A DNA stretch of 64,000 nt, from assembly GCF_002763455.1 (NCBI RefSeq), contig NZ_NIXK01000006.1:186001-250000 (forward strand), in the 5' to 3' direction. The notes beneath the pieces are model-generated. The model searched no databases. It saw nothing but the letters and a program-made list of their open reading frames with translations, and was not told the origin of the DNA. Within the stretch, counting starts at the first letter, position 1, and the number at the start of each line of letters is the position of its first letter. Positions 44,330-53,329 of this stretch are shown here, one piece after another. The DNA is from Lentibacillus sediminis (GTDB lineage Bacteria; Bacillota; Bacilli; Bacillales; Amphibacillaceae). Position numbers and translations under genes: made by a program.

Positions 44330-44340
44330 ACGTTTTCCCC

Positions 44341-45966
44341 CTAGAAACTGATCGATACTTGCATGACTTCCTCCATCGTTGTCTGACCGGCTTTTATTTT
44401 TTCCAGTCCGTCCTGGATTAAAAAGGCCATCCCCTGCTCCCTGGCATAGCTTTTAATATCGGCCATCGACTGGTGGTTTAGCAACATCTGTTTAATTGCG
44501 TCATCCACCACAAGCACTTCCTGCACCGCAATCCTGCCGCGGTACCCCTGTTGGTGGCAGGCACTGCAACCTTTGCCGTAATACATCCGCTCAACCGGGA
44601 CGCCATTTTTGCGGAAAATTTCCCTTTCCATTTCCGTCGGCTCGCGCTCGCTCTTGCAGTCTCGGCAAATTTTCCGCACAAGCCGCTGGGCAACAATTCC
44701 CGATAACGATGAAACGGCAAGATACGGCTCGATTCCCATATCAAACAAGCGTGGAATCGCATCAATCGCACTGTTGGTATGCAGTGTGCTAAACACAAGG
44801 TGGCCGGTCAGCGAGGCACGGATGGCGATCTCGGCCGTCTCCTGATCACGGATTTCCCCAACCATAATGATATTCGGATCCTGGCGCAAGATTGAGCGCA
44901 AACCTGTCGCGAAATCCAGATCGATCGCGTTGTTCACTTGCATTTGATTAATTCCGTTGAGCTGGTATTCCACCGGATCCTCCACCGTAACGATATTCAC
45001 ATCATCCGAATTCAACTGCTGGAGCGATGTATAGAGTGTCGATGTTTTTCCGGAACCGGTCGGGCCTGTCAGCAGAATCAGGCCGGACGCCTGACTGATC
45101 AGCTGCTCATATTTCCGCAAATTTTCTTGGGAAAAATTCATCTCAGTCAACTGCAAAAGTGCATTACTTAAGTCAAGTATCCGCACAACGATTTTTTCAC
45201 CATGGACCGTCGGCAGACAGGATATCCGCAGATCAACCGGCGTGGAGCCAACAGCTGTTTTGATTCTTCCGTCCTGTGGCAGGCGTTTTTGCGTGATGTT
45301 TAGGTCTGCCAAAATTTTAATCCGGGCGATCAGAGAATGCTGCAGCTGCTTGGGGACTACTTTCCCTGTCTGCAGCCGGCCATCGATCCGGTAGCGCACA
45401 TGCACATTGTTCTCCTGCGGGTCAATATGGATGTCGCTGGCCTTGAGCTGCACCCCTGTCTGCAGCAGTTCATCCAGAAGACGGACAGCCGGCGCACCGG
45501 TGTCATTTGTTACATCTTCTATCGGCATATCCGCTTCACCTTTAAAGTAATGCTGGTTAATTGCGTACAAAATATCGTCCTTGGCAGCAATCACCGGCGA
45601 AATATTAAACCCTGTCGCCATTTCAAGATCATCGATGATGTAATAGTCCATCGGATCTTTCATCGCTATATGTAAGGAGTTGTCATGAATTTTCAGAGGT
45701 ATGATCAAATTTTGCTGAGCCATTTCCTTTGGGACAAATTCCAGTGCACGCTTGTCGATGGCATAGCGATACAGCGAAACGTGAGGGATACCCAGCTGAA
45801 ATTCCAGCACTTCAATCAGCTGCCGTTCCGTGATAAACCCATGCTCAAGGAGGGCGTCCCCAAGCTTTTGATCGTTCTTTTTGCTTTTCAGTGCTTCCTG
45901 AATCTGTTCATCTGTCACCAAACCCGCATCCTGAAGCAGGTCTCCCAGACGTTTGCGTGTGATCAT
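44341..45966 (-). CDS. pilB: Type IV pilus assembly ATPase PilB
   Basis: 541 residues. The N-terminal MshEN-type domain includes RLGDLLQDAGLVTDEQIQEA and the second half FITERQLIEVLEFQLGIPHV. Walker A GPTGSGKTST is at 301-310, an Asp box VTVEDPVEYQ follows, and four cysteines (C434, C437, C467, C470) form the zinc site of PilB/GspE. The MshEN region is known to bind cyclic-di-GMP in some relatives. It drives pilus extension. It overlaps the upstream PilX-like gene by 4 bp. Confidence 0.95.
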   Translation of the reverse strand: MITRKRLGDLLQDAGLVTDEQIQEALKSKKNDQKLGDALLEHGFITERQLIEVLEFQLGIPHVSLYRYAIDKRALEFVPKEMAQQNLIIPLKIHDNSLHIAMKDPMDYYIIDDLEMATGFNISPVIAAKDDILYAINQHYFKGEADMPIEDVTNDTGAPAVRLLDELLQTGVQLKASDIHIDPQENNVHVRYRIDGRLQTGKVVPKQLQHSLIARIKILADLNITQKRLPQDGRIKTAVGSTPVDLRISCLPTVHGEKIVVRILDLSNALLQLTEMNFSQENLRKYEQLISQASGLILLTGPTGSGKTSTLYTSLQQLNSDDVNIVTVEDPVEYQLNGINQMQVNNAIDLDFATGLRSILRQDPNIIMVGEIRDQETAEIAIRASLTGHLVFSTLHTNSAIDAIPRLFDMGIEPYLAVSSLSGIVAQRLVRKICRDCKSEREPTEMEREIFRKNGVPVERMYYGKGCSACHQQGYRGRIAVQEVLVVDDAIKQMLLNHQSMADIKSYAREQGMAFLIQDGLEKIKAGQTTMEEVMQVSISF

Positions 45967-46397
45967 TGTCCTTCACCGCCTTCTGTCAAAATAATTTCAC
46001 TCTCTTCGGTTACATCCCGTTCAAGCGCGCTACCTGTGCTTTCGAAGGTGATTGTCATTGGGCCCCCACTAGTCAGGTTCAGTTGAATATTGGAAATGGC
46101 AAATGACCTTTCCTCACCAAGGTCTACCTCATGTGGCTCTAGTTTTTTTTCCAGATATTCTGCTAAGTCATCGCCTGTTCCATTGTAGGAAGCAGCAGCA
46201 CCTTCAGCCTTACTGCGGAAAAAATCAATCCCCATATCGGCAATTAACTCCGCATCCAACTGCTCCTCCATTATCGCGACCTGTCTTGTCGTATTGGTGA
46301 CCTGGAAAAACAGCGTCAAAACAAACAGCATCAATAGTGTCATGAGCATCAGCGTCAGCACAAGCGCGCTACCAGTTTGGTTATTCTGCCGTTTCAT
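45963..46397 (-). CDS. PilX-like pilus-associated membrane protein
   Basis: 144 residues from the ATG at 46397, with AAAGGTG upstream; the longer frame overlaps the preceding prepilin gene. The short basic start QNNQTGSALVLTLMLMTLLM is the pattern of PilX/PilW-type minor pilin-associated proteins, where a glycine-serine pair precedes a long hydrophobic helix. The rest is acidic and soluble. It overlaps the prepilin gene by 17 bp and pilB by 4 bp. Its role in pilus initiation is inferred. Confidence 0.65.
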   Translation of the reverse strand: MKRQNNQTGSALVLTLMLMTLLMLFVLTLFFQVTNTTRQVAIMEEQLDAELIADMGIDFFRSKAEGAAASYNGTGDDLAEYLEKKLEPHEVDLGEERSFAISNIQLNLTSGGPMTITFESTGSALERDVTEESEIILTEGGEGQ

Positions 46398-46839
46398 TGG
46401 CATCACCTTTAATATATGTATAGGATTCACTGACAGGGTCGCCATCTTCGGATAAAATTTGGATGTGTGCCCGTACCAGTTGGAGTGTTTTCTCCTCATC
46501 TGTCTGGCACAGTGAGACTGCAGGATGATAAGCTTCGCCATTTATTTCATAGGAAGTAAGCGTGTCTCCGTTGACTGAAAGAGGCTCTCCTTCACAATCC
46601 GGAAACTCGTCCAAATTTCCCAGGATTTCCTCATTGTTTTTCACATCTTCAACAGCTTGTCCCAACAGATTACTTGCCGAAAGTTCCGTGTCCGCGTTTT
46701 GTGTCCAACTGATTATTTGCGGAAAAATTGGTGAAAAAACAGCGATAACCATCCCCAAAATCGCGATAGATGCTATAATTTCTATAAGGGTAAATCCGCT
46801 GCTGTCTTTTAATCTATTAATTTTAGCATTCAAGAGCAT
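46381..46839 (-). CDS. Prepilin-like minor pilin
   Basis: 152 residues. The leader ends at G15 and the mature part starts FTLIEIIASIAILGMVIAVF with glutamate at position 5, so it is a substrate for the A24 peptidase at 40698. The globular part has two cysteines (C104 and C131, by count about) that could form a disulfide. It is the first gene of the leftward pilus operon, divergent from the prepilin at 46974. Start ATG at 46839. Confidence 0.85.
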   Translation of the reverse strand: MLLNAKINRLKDSSGFTLIEIIASIAILGMVIAVFSPIFPQIISWTQNADTELSASNLLGQAVEDVKNNEEILGNLDEFPDCEGEPLSVNGDTLTSYEINGEAYHPAVSLCQTDEEKTLQLVRAHIQILSEDGDPVSESYTYIKGDANETAE

Positions 46840-46973
46840 TCACACCTTGTTTTCCGCGAGCTTTAGCGATATTCTAAAAAGGAACGAACTAAGACTTTTG
46901 ACGCAGTTATTGTCAGAAATTCAATTTTTCAGTGACTTTTATCCTATTATAGCATTTTTTGGATGTGAAAAGT

Positions 46974-48185
46974 ATGCGATTTGCAAAATTCAACAATGAA
47001 AAAGGTGTAACCCTTGTCGAATTACTGGCAGCACTGGGGCTCTTCGCGGTTGTGATTGCCTTAGCTTCCTCGGTAATTATCCAGCTGGTGCAGACGGAAG
47101 ATTGGACAAGCGGGCGTGTGGAGTTGACCCAGGATACGAATGTGCTGGTGAGTGAGTTGCGAAATACCTATCAAAGGATGAGTGAAACAGCGGAAACGGA
47201 GACAGTTAATCTTCCCTATCAGGAATCCGATCGTTTGGAATTGGTAGGGGTAGTGATTGACGGAGGCGAAACTCTTGTAAGCGGAAACGGGCTTATTGAA
47301 GGTGTACCTGTTATGGAAAATTTACCGATTCAGTTGACAACAGAGCATAGTTCAGGGGAAACATTGACTATTGAAAGTGTTTGGACGAATAAGCAATCGT
47401 ATGAAGTAAGTGTCATCATTGACAGCGGTGGATCTGGAGAAGATATTGTAAATCCTAACCCTGAAGATTATGAACCAGCCGGGGATGAATGTGATTATTA
47501 TTCTAATATTTTTTTTGAGAGAAGCAAGGAATTCGGAGATTGGGAAAAGTGTCAGGAAATAATGGTGCATGGTCATTCTGCTTGGTTCTGGAACAATCTT
47601 ACGCTCAATAATGTTATTTTTCACGCAGAGAAAGATTTATTTATTGATGGGAGTACGATCTTGTATAATGAATCGAATTTAATTGCAGGCAATAATGTTA
47701 GATTAAGTGGCCATGCAAACATTCACAGTAACAGCAGGGTCACAGTCGGTAGCCACCTGGTTGCCGAAGACGTGTTGAGGTTGGATAGCAACGCAGTTTT
47801 TTCTGTTGGTGCAAGTGCACAATTTTATGCTCAGTTGGAGGCATACAGTAACAGTAGGATTACAGTAGATGGCTACTTTTTTGCCGAAGATCAACTGACA
47901 TTACATGGGAACGCAACTCTTACTATAGGTGAAAATGCCAGTTTTAATGGAGATGTAGAAATTCAAAGCAATGCCAGTATCACTATAACAGGAGACGCCA
48001 TTTTCAACAGACCAGTAAGTTTACAAAATAATGCTGGCCTGATAATACAGGGAGATGCACATTTTGCCGATGATATTGGATTTGACTGGAGCAACGCTGA
48101 AATATGTGTTGAAGGAGAAGTAACCTATGGAGATGGTGTCATACCCGACATAGACATCATAGAAAACGCAGCCAGCTGCGACTAA
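46974..48185 (+). CDS. Prepilin with C-terminal beta-solenoid domain (possible pilus-tip adhesin)
   Basis: 403 residues from the ATG at 46974; a TTG at 46959 would add five residues. The leader ends at G11, and the mature start VTLVELLAALGLFAVVIAL has glutamate at position 5. Residues 40-165 are a pilin-type domain with a linker. Residues 207-383 contain a 20-residue repeat: N253, N273, N293, N313, N333 and N353 are evenly spaced, each in an SN/GN/NN-A/S-hydrophobic pattern, as in beta-solenoids. Four or more cysteines flank it. It is divergent from the pilus operon. A tip or surface-binding role is inferred. Confidence 0.8.
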   Translation: MRFAKFNNEKGVTLVELLAALGLFAVVIALASSVIIQLVQTEDWTSGRVELTQDTNVLVSELRNTYQRMSETAETETVNLPYQESDRLELVGVVIDGGETLVSGNGLIEGVPVMENLPIQLTTEHSSGETLTIESVWTNKQSYEVSVIIDSGGSGEDIVNPNPEDYEPAGDECDYYSNIFFERSKEFGDWEKCQEIMVHGHSAWFWNNLTLNNVIFHAEKDLFIDGSTILYNESNLIAGNNVRLSGHANIHSNSRVTVGSHLVAEDVLRLDSNAVFSVGASAQFYAQLEAYSNSRITVDGYFFAEDQLTLHGNATLTIGENASFNGDVEIQSNASITITGDAIFNRPVSLQNNAGLIIQGDAHFADDIGFDWSNAEICVEGEVTYGDGVIPDIDIIENAASCD

Positions 48186-48192
48186 ACCAAAA

Positions 48193-48213
48193 CCCGCGGA
48201 TCCTCTCCGCGGG
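48193..48213. terminator. Hairpin terminator between convergent genes
   Basis: CCCGCGGA and TCCGCGGG pair around a 5-base loop. On the minus strand TTTTGGTTT follows, so it best terminates the metallo-hydrolase gene, though it also lies 8 bp after the solenoid prepilin stop. Confidence 0.7.
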
Positions 48214-48220
48214 CTGTCAT

Positions 48221-48901
48221 TTACAGTTCCATCTCTTCCCCAATTTTCATCGCTCTTCCCTGCCCAGTCCGGACGCTCTCCGCAAATGCTTCGCCGTCCT
48301 GTTCAATGAGCGGGAAGGTGTCGTAATGCACCGGCACGACATATTTTGCGTCAATCCAGTCGGATGCAACCAGCGCATCTTCTGGTCCCATTGTGAAGTT
48401 ATCGCCAATTGGCACAAACGCCACATCAATTTCATTCATTTCCCCAATTAATCGTAAATCAGAAAACAAGCCGGTGTCCCCAACATGATAAATCGTCCGT
48501 TCATTTACTGTCAGCAGGATTCCAGCAGGCATACCTGTATAAACAGTGCTGCCATCTTCCTCCGTATAAGCGGAGCCATGGAACGCCTGGGTAAATTTAA
48601 CCTGGCCGAAGTCGAAATCATGCTTGCCGCCAATATGCATCGGATGGGTGTTCAGCCCTTTTGTTGCCAAATAATTAGCCAGTTCATTCGGTGCCACGAC
48701 CAGTGCATCGTTACGTTTTGCTATTTCCACCGTGTCCCCCACGTGGTCGTTATGGCCGTGTGTCAAGAGAATCACATCTGCCTCCACCGATCCGGCATCC
48801 AGATCACATGCATCATTCTCGGAAATATAGGGATCAATTAGAATATTATGCTCATCTGTTGCTACTTTCACTACTGCGTGTCCATGATAGGATACTTTCA
48901 C
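48221..48901 (-). CDS. ytkL: UPF0173-family metal-dependent hydrolase (YtkL)
   Basis: 226 residues, full length for the family. Metallo-beta-lactamase-like metal sites include HGHAVV, the [11 protein letters not shown] motif near 48-58, the HVGDTGLF segment and a final VPVHYDTFP. The substrate is unknown in B. subtilis as well. The leftward gene ends at the hairpin 48193. Its AAGGAGAGG ribosome site precedes the ATG at 48901. Context (next to an M24 peptidase) matches B. subtilis relatives. Confidence 0.92.
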   Translation of the reverse strand: MKVSYHGHAVVKVATDEHNILIDPYISENDACDLDAGSVEADVILLTHGHNDHVGDTVEIAKRNDALVVAPNELANYLATKGLNTHPMHIGGKHDFDFGQVKFTQAFHGSAYTEEDGSTVYTGMPAGILLTVNERTIYHVGDTGLFSDLRLIGEMNEIDVAFVPIGDNFTMGPEDALVASDWIDAKYVVPVHYDTFPLIEQDGEAFAESVRTGQGRAMKIGEEMEL

Positions 48902-49018
48902 ATTAACCTCTCCTTATAATAGGTAATTTCTAAAACGCATCATATGGACTATACCCGGTGCCACTTGAAATTATTCATCTTTTTCCCGCTCATATCCAGA
49001 AATATTTTCCGTTTTTTC

Positions 49019-49027
49019 TGTTATAAT
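49019..49027 (+). promoter_or_regulatory. Extended -10 promoter of the M24 peptidase gene
   Basis: TGTTATAAT is an extended -10 (TG, one base, TATAAT at 49022-49027), 35 bp before the ATG at 49062. The -35 region is weak (GAAATA-like), as is common with extended -10 promoters. Confidence 0.55.
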
Positions 49028-49061
49028 GGAAACAGTTTATTACATAAGGTGGGATTTTGAA

Positions 49062-50159
49062 ATGACAAACAGACTGGACGCATTATTGGAAGAAATGAAA
49101 AAAGATGGTCTGGATGGGATGCTGATCACATCCCCTGCAAATGTATATTATACAAGCAATCATTACAGCGATCCGCATGAGCGGGTGCTCGCCGTCTACA
49201 TCAACACCGAACACGATCCATATTTAATCATACCGGCCATGGAAGCAGAAGACGCCAAGCAAGCCGGATGGCGCTATGAGATGATCCCCTACCAGGATCA
49301 TGAGAACCCTTGGGAACTGTTTGCCGGAATGCTGAAGAAGAACGACAGCATCCCCAAAGCGCTGGGTGTGGAGCATAATCATCTTACACTTGACCGATTC
49401 CAGCAGGTGAAAAACATTTTGCCTGACACACAAATCCGGGATGCGCAGGAAATACTGGCAAATCTCCGTGTAATCAAAAACAAAAAAGAGTATGCCCTGC
49501 TGAAACAGGCAGCAACACTCGCCGATTTCGGGATCGAGACAGGAATCAAGGCAATCAGAGAAGGCGTCAGTGAACTTGAGGTTGTCGCTGCTATCGAGTT
49601 TGAACTGAAAAAGCAAGGCGTGCAGCAGATGTCCTTTTCAACGATGGCCATCTCCGGTACGAAAACTGCCTCGCCACACGGCACCCCAACTGGGAAAAAG
49701 ATAGAATCAGGGGATCTGGTACTATTCGATCTTGGGGTAATTTTCGAAGGCTATTGCTCGGATATTACTCGTACGGTTGCTTTTCAGTCAATCACCGATC
49801 AACAGCGGAACATCTATGAAACTGTGCTGACTGCAGAGCAAAAAGCAATTCAAGCAGCTCAGACCGGAACTGCAGTCGGTCAGGTCGATCAGGCAGCGCG
49901 CCAGCATATTGAACAAGCGGGATACGGAAAGTATTTTACCCACCGTGTCGGCCACGGATTGGGCATTGAAACACATGAGTACCCTTCCATGCACGGAAAA
50001 AACGACCTTCCATTAAAAGAAGGCATGTGCTTTACGATTGAGCCGGGGATTTATGTGCCGAATACTGGCGGCGTGCGCATTGAAGACATGATTTTCATGA
50101 CCGACAAAGGACCGGAAACCCTGACAGAATCACCGAAGGAATTGCGTGTTGTTGAATAG
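49062..50159 (+). CDS. M24-family Xaa-Pro peptidase
   Basis: 365 residues from the ATG at 49062 (AAGGTGG about 9 bases upstream); a longer frame from 49026 overlaps the promoter. An N-terminal creatinase-like domain (about 1-125) precedes the pita-bread domain, whose metal-site segments are LFDLG with SDITR, HRVGHGLG, IEPGIY and GVRIEDM. It releases an N-terminal residue before proline from peptides. Length and motifs fit Xaa-Pro dipeptidase or aminopeptidase (PepQ, YqhT or YkvY type); the precise substrate is unclear. Confidence 0.88.
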   Translation: MTNRLDALLEEMKKDGLDGMLITSPANVYYTSNHYSDPHERVLAVYINTEHDPYLIIPAMEAEDAKQAGWRYEMIPYQDHENPWELFAGMLKKNDSIPKALGVEHNHLTLDRFQQVKNILPDTQIRDAQEILANLRVIKNKKEYALLKQAATLADFGIETGIKAIREGVSELEVVAAIEFELKKQGVQQMSFSTMAISGTKTASPHGTPTGKKIESGDLVLFDLGVIFEGYCSDITRTVAFQSITDQQRNIYETVLTAEQKAIQAAQTGTAVGQVDQAARQHIEQAGYGKYFTHRVGHGLGIETHEYPSMHGKNDLPLKEGMCFTIEPGIYVPNTGGVRIEDMIFMTDKGPETLTESPKELRVVE

Positions 50160-50330
50160 AAATGTATCCGTGTAAAACAGTTCAGTTTTAGAGTACAAAT
50201 TATTATTTGTGCTCTTTGATTGGATTGGCGGGTTAAATTGGAATTAATGTTGCATAGATTAAATAGAGGGCGGGTATTTATACCGAAAAAATGTAACTGC
50301 TTTCACGGTTCGCTCAAAGGGGGAGGTTTT

Positions 50331-50891
50331 TTGAAGAAATATTTGCTTCTTGTTGTGTTGTTTGTGTTAGCAGGCTGCGGGCAAGCATACATTAACACGG
50401 CGGAAATTAGTGGAGAAATTGATGAATACTTAGGTGTGACTCCTTATTTACCTGAATTGGATTACCCTATCGGCCATGCCCACATTGAATATAATACCAC
50501 GTTTGAGGACGGGGAACCCGCTAGAGGGGAACCGTGGAAGGCTACCATTGAATATAAAGTTTCCCAAGATGAACAAGTAGATGATCAATTCAGAGAAGCA
50601 TGGGAAGATGAAGTCCCGGATCGTGAAATTATCTATGGCGAATTATATATGGACCAATCGGCTGTTTTATTGAGTGTTTATAAGGACGAGGCCGGTACTT
50701 TACAGAACGCTGAGGTTATTGAAATCGTTGGGCATGAAGTTCAATACCAGCATATACAAAGAGGGACTGAGGCAGTCATCATGCTCATAAATTTCGAGGA
50801 TATTGGATATGAAATTCAATATCTTGTTGAAGAGGAAGATATCGAAGAAGAAGCCAAAGCGTTTGCGGAAGAGATAATAAATAACCATTGA
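50331..50891 (+). CDS. Putative lipoprotein, function unknown
   Basis: 186 residues from a TTG at 50331, immediately after GGGGGAGG; the longer frame from 50220 has no ribosome site. A signal peptide with lipobox LAGC puts the lipidated cysteine at C16. The mature protein is acidic, with repeated short beta-like segments around EYNTTFEDGEP and EIVGHEVQYQ. It could be a surface-anchored protein in the cell envelope. No domain is recognised. The surrounding genes to 53272 look AT-rich and accessory. Confidence 0.75.
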   Translation: MKKYLLLVVLFVLAGCGQAYINTAEISGEIDEYLGVTPYLPELDYPIGHAHIEYNTTFEDGEPARGEPWKATIEYKVSQDEQVDDQFREAWEDEVPDREIIYGELYMDQSAVLLSVYKDEAGTLQNAEVIEIVGHEVQYQHIQRGTEAVIMLINFEDIGYEIQYLVEEEDIEEEAKAFAEEIINNH

Positions 50892-50931
50892 GTTATCAAA
50901 ATCTGGTTTGACAAAAAAAGTGAGGAACTTT

Positions 50932-51582
50932 ATGGATAAAGTATTAGATAAGATAGTTAATTCAATAAAAAGTACAGACAAAAAAGTAATTATTGGTATT
51001 TCGGGACATGGCGCTTCTGGAAAGACAACATTTGCAAACAACCTTTTAGAACTCTTAGGGAATAGGGATACAAATTATCTTAATACTGACCCTTACATCA
51101 TTGGATCGAACTTAAGGAAGCACGCAATAATAGATTATGAATATAAAAGTGAAAATCATCAATATAAAATGACAGCTTGCCACCCTGCTGCGCATAATGT
51201 CTCCGCTTTAGAAAGAGATATAAATATGCTAAGGGATGGTATAGATTTTTATACGATAGGTACTCATTATAGAGAAAGCATTTTACTCTCCTCCGCAAAC
51301 AAAGTGAATATTGTAGAAGGTATGAGTGTCGCATTTATAAATCCGGATTTATTTGATCTAAAGGTATACTTTTATACCGATGGTGAAACCGAATTGATGA
51401 GGAGGAGTAGCCGAGATATTTCTGAAAGAGGAACAGATTTAAATTACTTAAGAAAATCTCATGAAGAGCGAAGAATTCAATATGATTTATTCATGCATCC
51501 TTATCACCGGAATTTTGATGTTGTGATCAAAAATTCTAATGAAGGATATACCCTGGAAAAAAGCGATTCTCTAATGGAATAA
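50932..51582 (+). CDS. P-loop kinase, uridine kinase-like
   Basis: 216 residues from the ATG at 50932 (GAGG site). The Walker A is GISGHGASGKTT at 22-33. A Mg-binding-type NTDPY follows at about 56-60, and an HYRES segment near 115 is typical of uridine kinase relatives. It is probably a phosphotransferase on a nucleoside or similar small alcohol; the specific substrate is not clear. Uridine kinase Udk itself is a close alternative but the length and C-terminal part differ. It sits in the AT-rich accessory patch, 40 bp after the lipoprotein gene. Confidence 0.65.
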   Translation: MDKVLDKIVNSIKSTDKKVIIGISGHGASGKTTFANNLLELLGNRDTNYLNTDPYIIGSNLRKHAIIDYEYKSENHQYKMTACHPAAHNVSALERDINMLRDGIDFYTIGTHYRESILLSSANKVNIVEGMSVAFINPDLFDLKVYFYTDGETELMRRSSRDISERGTDLNYLRKSHEERRIQYDLFMHPYHRNFDVVIKNSNEGYTLEKSDSLME

Positions 51583-51624
51583 GAACGCGAAAGCAAGACA
51601 ATAACAACCAAATTGGAGGGGAAA

Positions 51625-52095
51625 ATGGAAAACAATCACCCGAAACATATCATTGCTGTATCTGCTTATGTCACGAATGAGAATGGCGAAGCACTAATGG
51701 TTAAGACTCATCAACGTTCAGATACGTGGGAATCACCAGGAGGACAGGTGGAGGAAGGTGAACCTTTAGATAAAGCTGTATGCAGAGAGGTTTTTGAGGA
51801 AACAGGTATTGTTATTAAGCCAGTTGGAATTACGGGAGTTTACTATAACACCTCAATCAACCTCTTATCAGTTGTTTTTAAAGCCGAATATAAAGGCGGT
51901 GAGTTAAAAATACAGCCAGAAGAAATTAAAGAAGCCAAATTTGTCTCTTTAAATGAAGATAATATTGGAGCATACATAACTCGCCCACATATGCAATCAC
52001 GTACGATTGATGCAATGAATGCGAAAAACTGCATTCCTTATGAAAGCTGGGAAGTTAGGCCGTATCAGCTTTTGGGGAGATTGGACAATCAGTAA
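51625..52095 (+). CDS. Nudix hydrolase
   Basis: 156 residues from the ATG at 51625 (TTGGAGGGG upstream). The Nudix box fits G-x5-E-x7-R-E-x2-E-E-x-G: G40, E46, R54, E55, E58, E59 and G61. These enzymes hydrolyse nucleoside diphosphate derivatives. The substrate is unknown; MutT-like cleaning or a sugar-nucleotide are both possible. It lies 42 bp after the uridine-kinase-like gene and could be co-transcribed. Confidence 0.88.
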   Translation: MENNHPKHIIAVSAYVTNENGEALMVKTHQRSDTWESPGGQVEEGEPLDKAVCREVFEETGIVIKPVGITGVYYNTSINLLSVVFKAEYKGGELKIQPEEIKEAKFVSLNEDNIGAYITRPHMQSRTIDAMNAKNCIPYESWEVRPYQLLGRLDNQ

Positions 52096-52247
52096 AAAGC
52101 TTTGGTAAAACCAACTCAAGTTCTTTAGAAATAAAGTTGTTTACTTTGAAATAAAGTTCTATACTGAAAACGATTGCCACTGTGCCGCAAACGGGCCATA
52201 TTGTTGAATAACTGCTACTTTAAAAACAAAAACAGGAGATGACTAGA

Positions 52248-52310
52248 GTGGATGATATATTAAGCGACAAACAATTTAAAGTAGGAAAAAGTTTACAGAA
52301 GATCAGATAG
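52248..52310 (+). pseudogene. Short ORF remnant (20 residues) before the GNAT gene
   Basis: A GTG at 52248 with a good AGGAGAT site opens only 20 codons and stops at 52310. One base insertion near 52292 would join it in frame to the open stretch that runs into the GNAT ORF. It looks like a frameshifted start of a former gene, or a short leader peptide. No family can be named. Confidence 0.3.
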
Positions 52311-52339
52311 GTTTTAGGGACATGATTGGAGGGGTCTTT

Positions 52340-52807
52340 ATGGATTATAATTTCAGTGAAATGTCGCAAGAGCAGGCAGAAAATATTGCTTCAAATTGGC
52401 ACTATGAAGGTAAATATTCTTTTTATGATGTTGAGGCCGATGAAGAAGATTTAGTTGAATTTTTGGATCCAAAAAAACGGGAGGACTCTCATTACATTGT
52501 TAAAGAAGGCGAAGAAGAAATTGGGTTCTTTAGTTTTAATGATAAGGGGGACGCAATTGATATTGGGTTGGGAATGAAACCTGAATTGACTGGAAGGGGT
52601 CTTGGATTGGGCTTTTTTAAAGCTGGACTCAGATTTGTGCTATCCAACTATAACCCTAAGGAAATAACGCTATCAGTTGCCACTTTTAACGATAGGGCTA
52701 TACAGGTCTATAAAAAAGCAGGATTTGAATCTGTTGAGACTTTTATGCAAGATACAAACGGCAGTAGTTTTGAGTTTTTGAAAATGAAGTATGAATGCGC
52801 AAAGTAA
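52340..52807 (+). CDS. GNAT-family N-acetyltransferase
   Basis: 155 residues from the ATG at 52340, after GGAGGGG. The GNAT motif A is seen in ELTGRGLGLGFFKAGL near 90-105 (R/Q-x-x-G-x-G), and motif B in ITLSVATFNDRAIQVYKKAGF near 118-138. It should use acetyl-CoA to acetylate a small amine or protein N terminus; the acceptor is unknown. It is the last of the AT-rich accessory genes, with a short remnant just upstream. Confidence 0.87.
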   Translation: MDYNFSEMSQEQAENIASNWHYEGKYSFYDVEADEEDLVEFLDPKKREDSHYIVKEGEEEIGFFSFNDKGDAIDIGLGMKPELTGRGLGLGFFKAGLRFVLSNYNPKEITLSVATFNDRAIQVYKKAGFESVETFMQDTNGSSFEFLKMKYECAK

Positions 52808-53023
52808 ACAGCTATAGTATGTTATAGATTCTTCCCTTAAAAGGCGCGATGATTGAATAAAAGTAAAGAACGATTTTCATTATCTGCCTGAACATGAAAA
52901 GTAAACATTTTTTTTGAAACAGCCGCATTTTTCAACGGAGAAATTTGGCTTCTAATCTTAAAAATTAAATAGCTTTATTTTCACTTAGCAACTCAAATTT
53001 ACAAAAAACGGAGATTAAGTTAA

Positions 53024-53272
53024 ATGTATTGGAAATTAAGGATTCCCCTGCTACTGGGGGTTATAGGAGTTATATCAGGCCTCGTACAAAAGTACTCAAA
53101 TCTTTTTCTTATGAATACACCTTATTTCATTAGAAGTGCTATCTTTATCGGCTTAATTGGTATCATATTTACTATTTTAGAGAAAACAAATGTGAATGAA
53201 AAAAAGGTTCACTTTACGATTGGTGCCGGGCTAATTCTATTTGGCATTATTTTTGATTATCTAATGGCATAG
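53024..53272 (+). CDS. Small membrane protein, function unknown
   Basis: 82 residues with three membrane helices (about 5-22, 35-50 and 62-80). The start is ATG at 53024; a GGAG lies about 9 bases upstream. The 216 bp before it hold no gene. A strong 14-bp-stem hairpin follows. No family is recognised; it resembles many small Bacillaceae inner-membrane proteins of unknown function. Confidence 0.6.
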   Translation: MYWKLRIPLLLGVIGVISGLVQKYSNLFLMNTPYFIRSAIFIGLIGIIFTILEKTNVNEKKVHFTIGAGLILFGIIFDYLMA

Positions 53273-53288
53273 TGTTCTTGAAATAAGG

Positions 53289-53320
53289 AACGGAGCATCA
53301 AATCACTTTGATGCTCCGTT
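53289..53320. terminator. Bidirectional terminator
   Basis: AACGGAGCATCAAA and TTTGATGCTCCGTT are a perfect 14-bp stem with a TCAC loop, between the convergent small membrane gene and ald. The T-runs are short in both directions, but the stem is very stable. Confidence 0.75.
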
Positions 53321-53329
53321 CTATTTAAA

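Noticed and set aside
52118-52127. SinR half site (GTTCTTT) before the GNAT gene
   Set aside because: Only one half site with no partner; the EPS sites are full palindromes.
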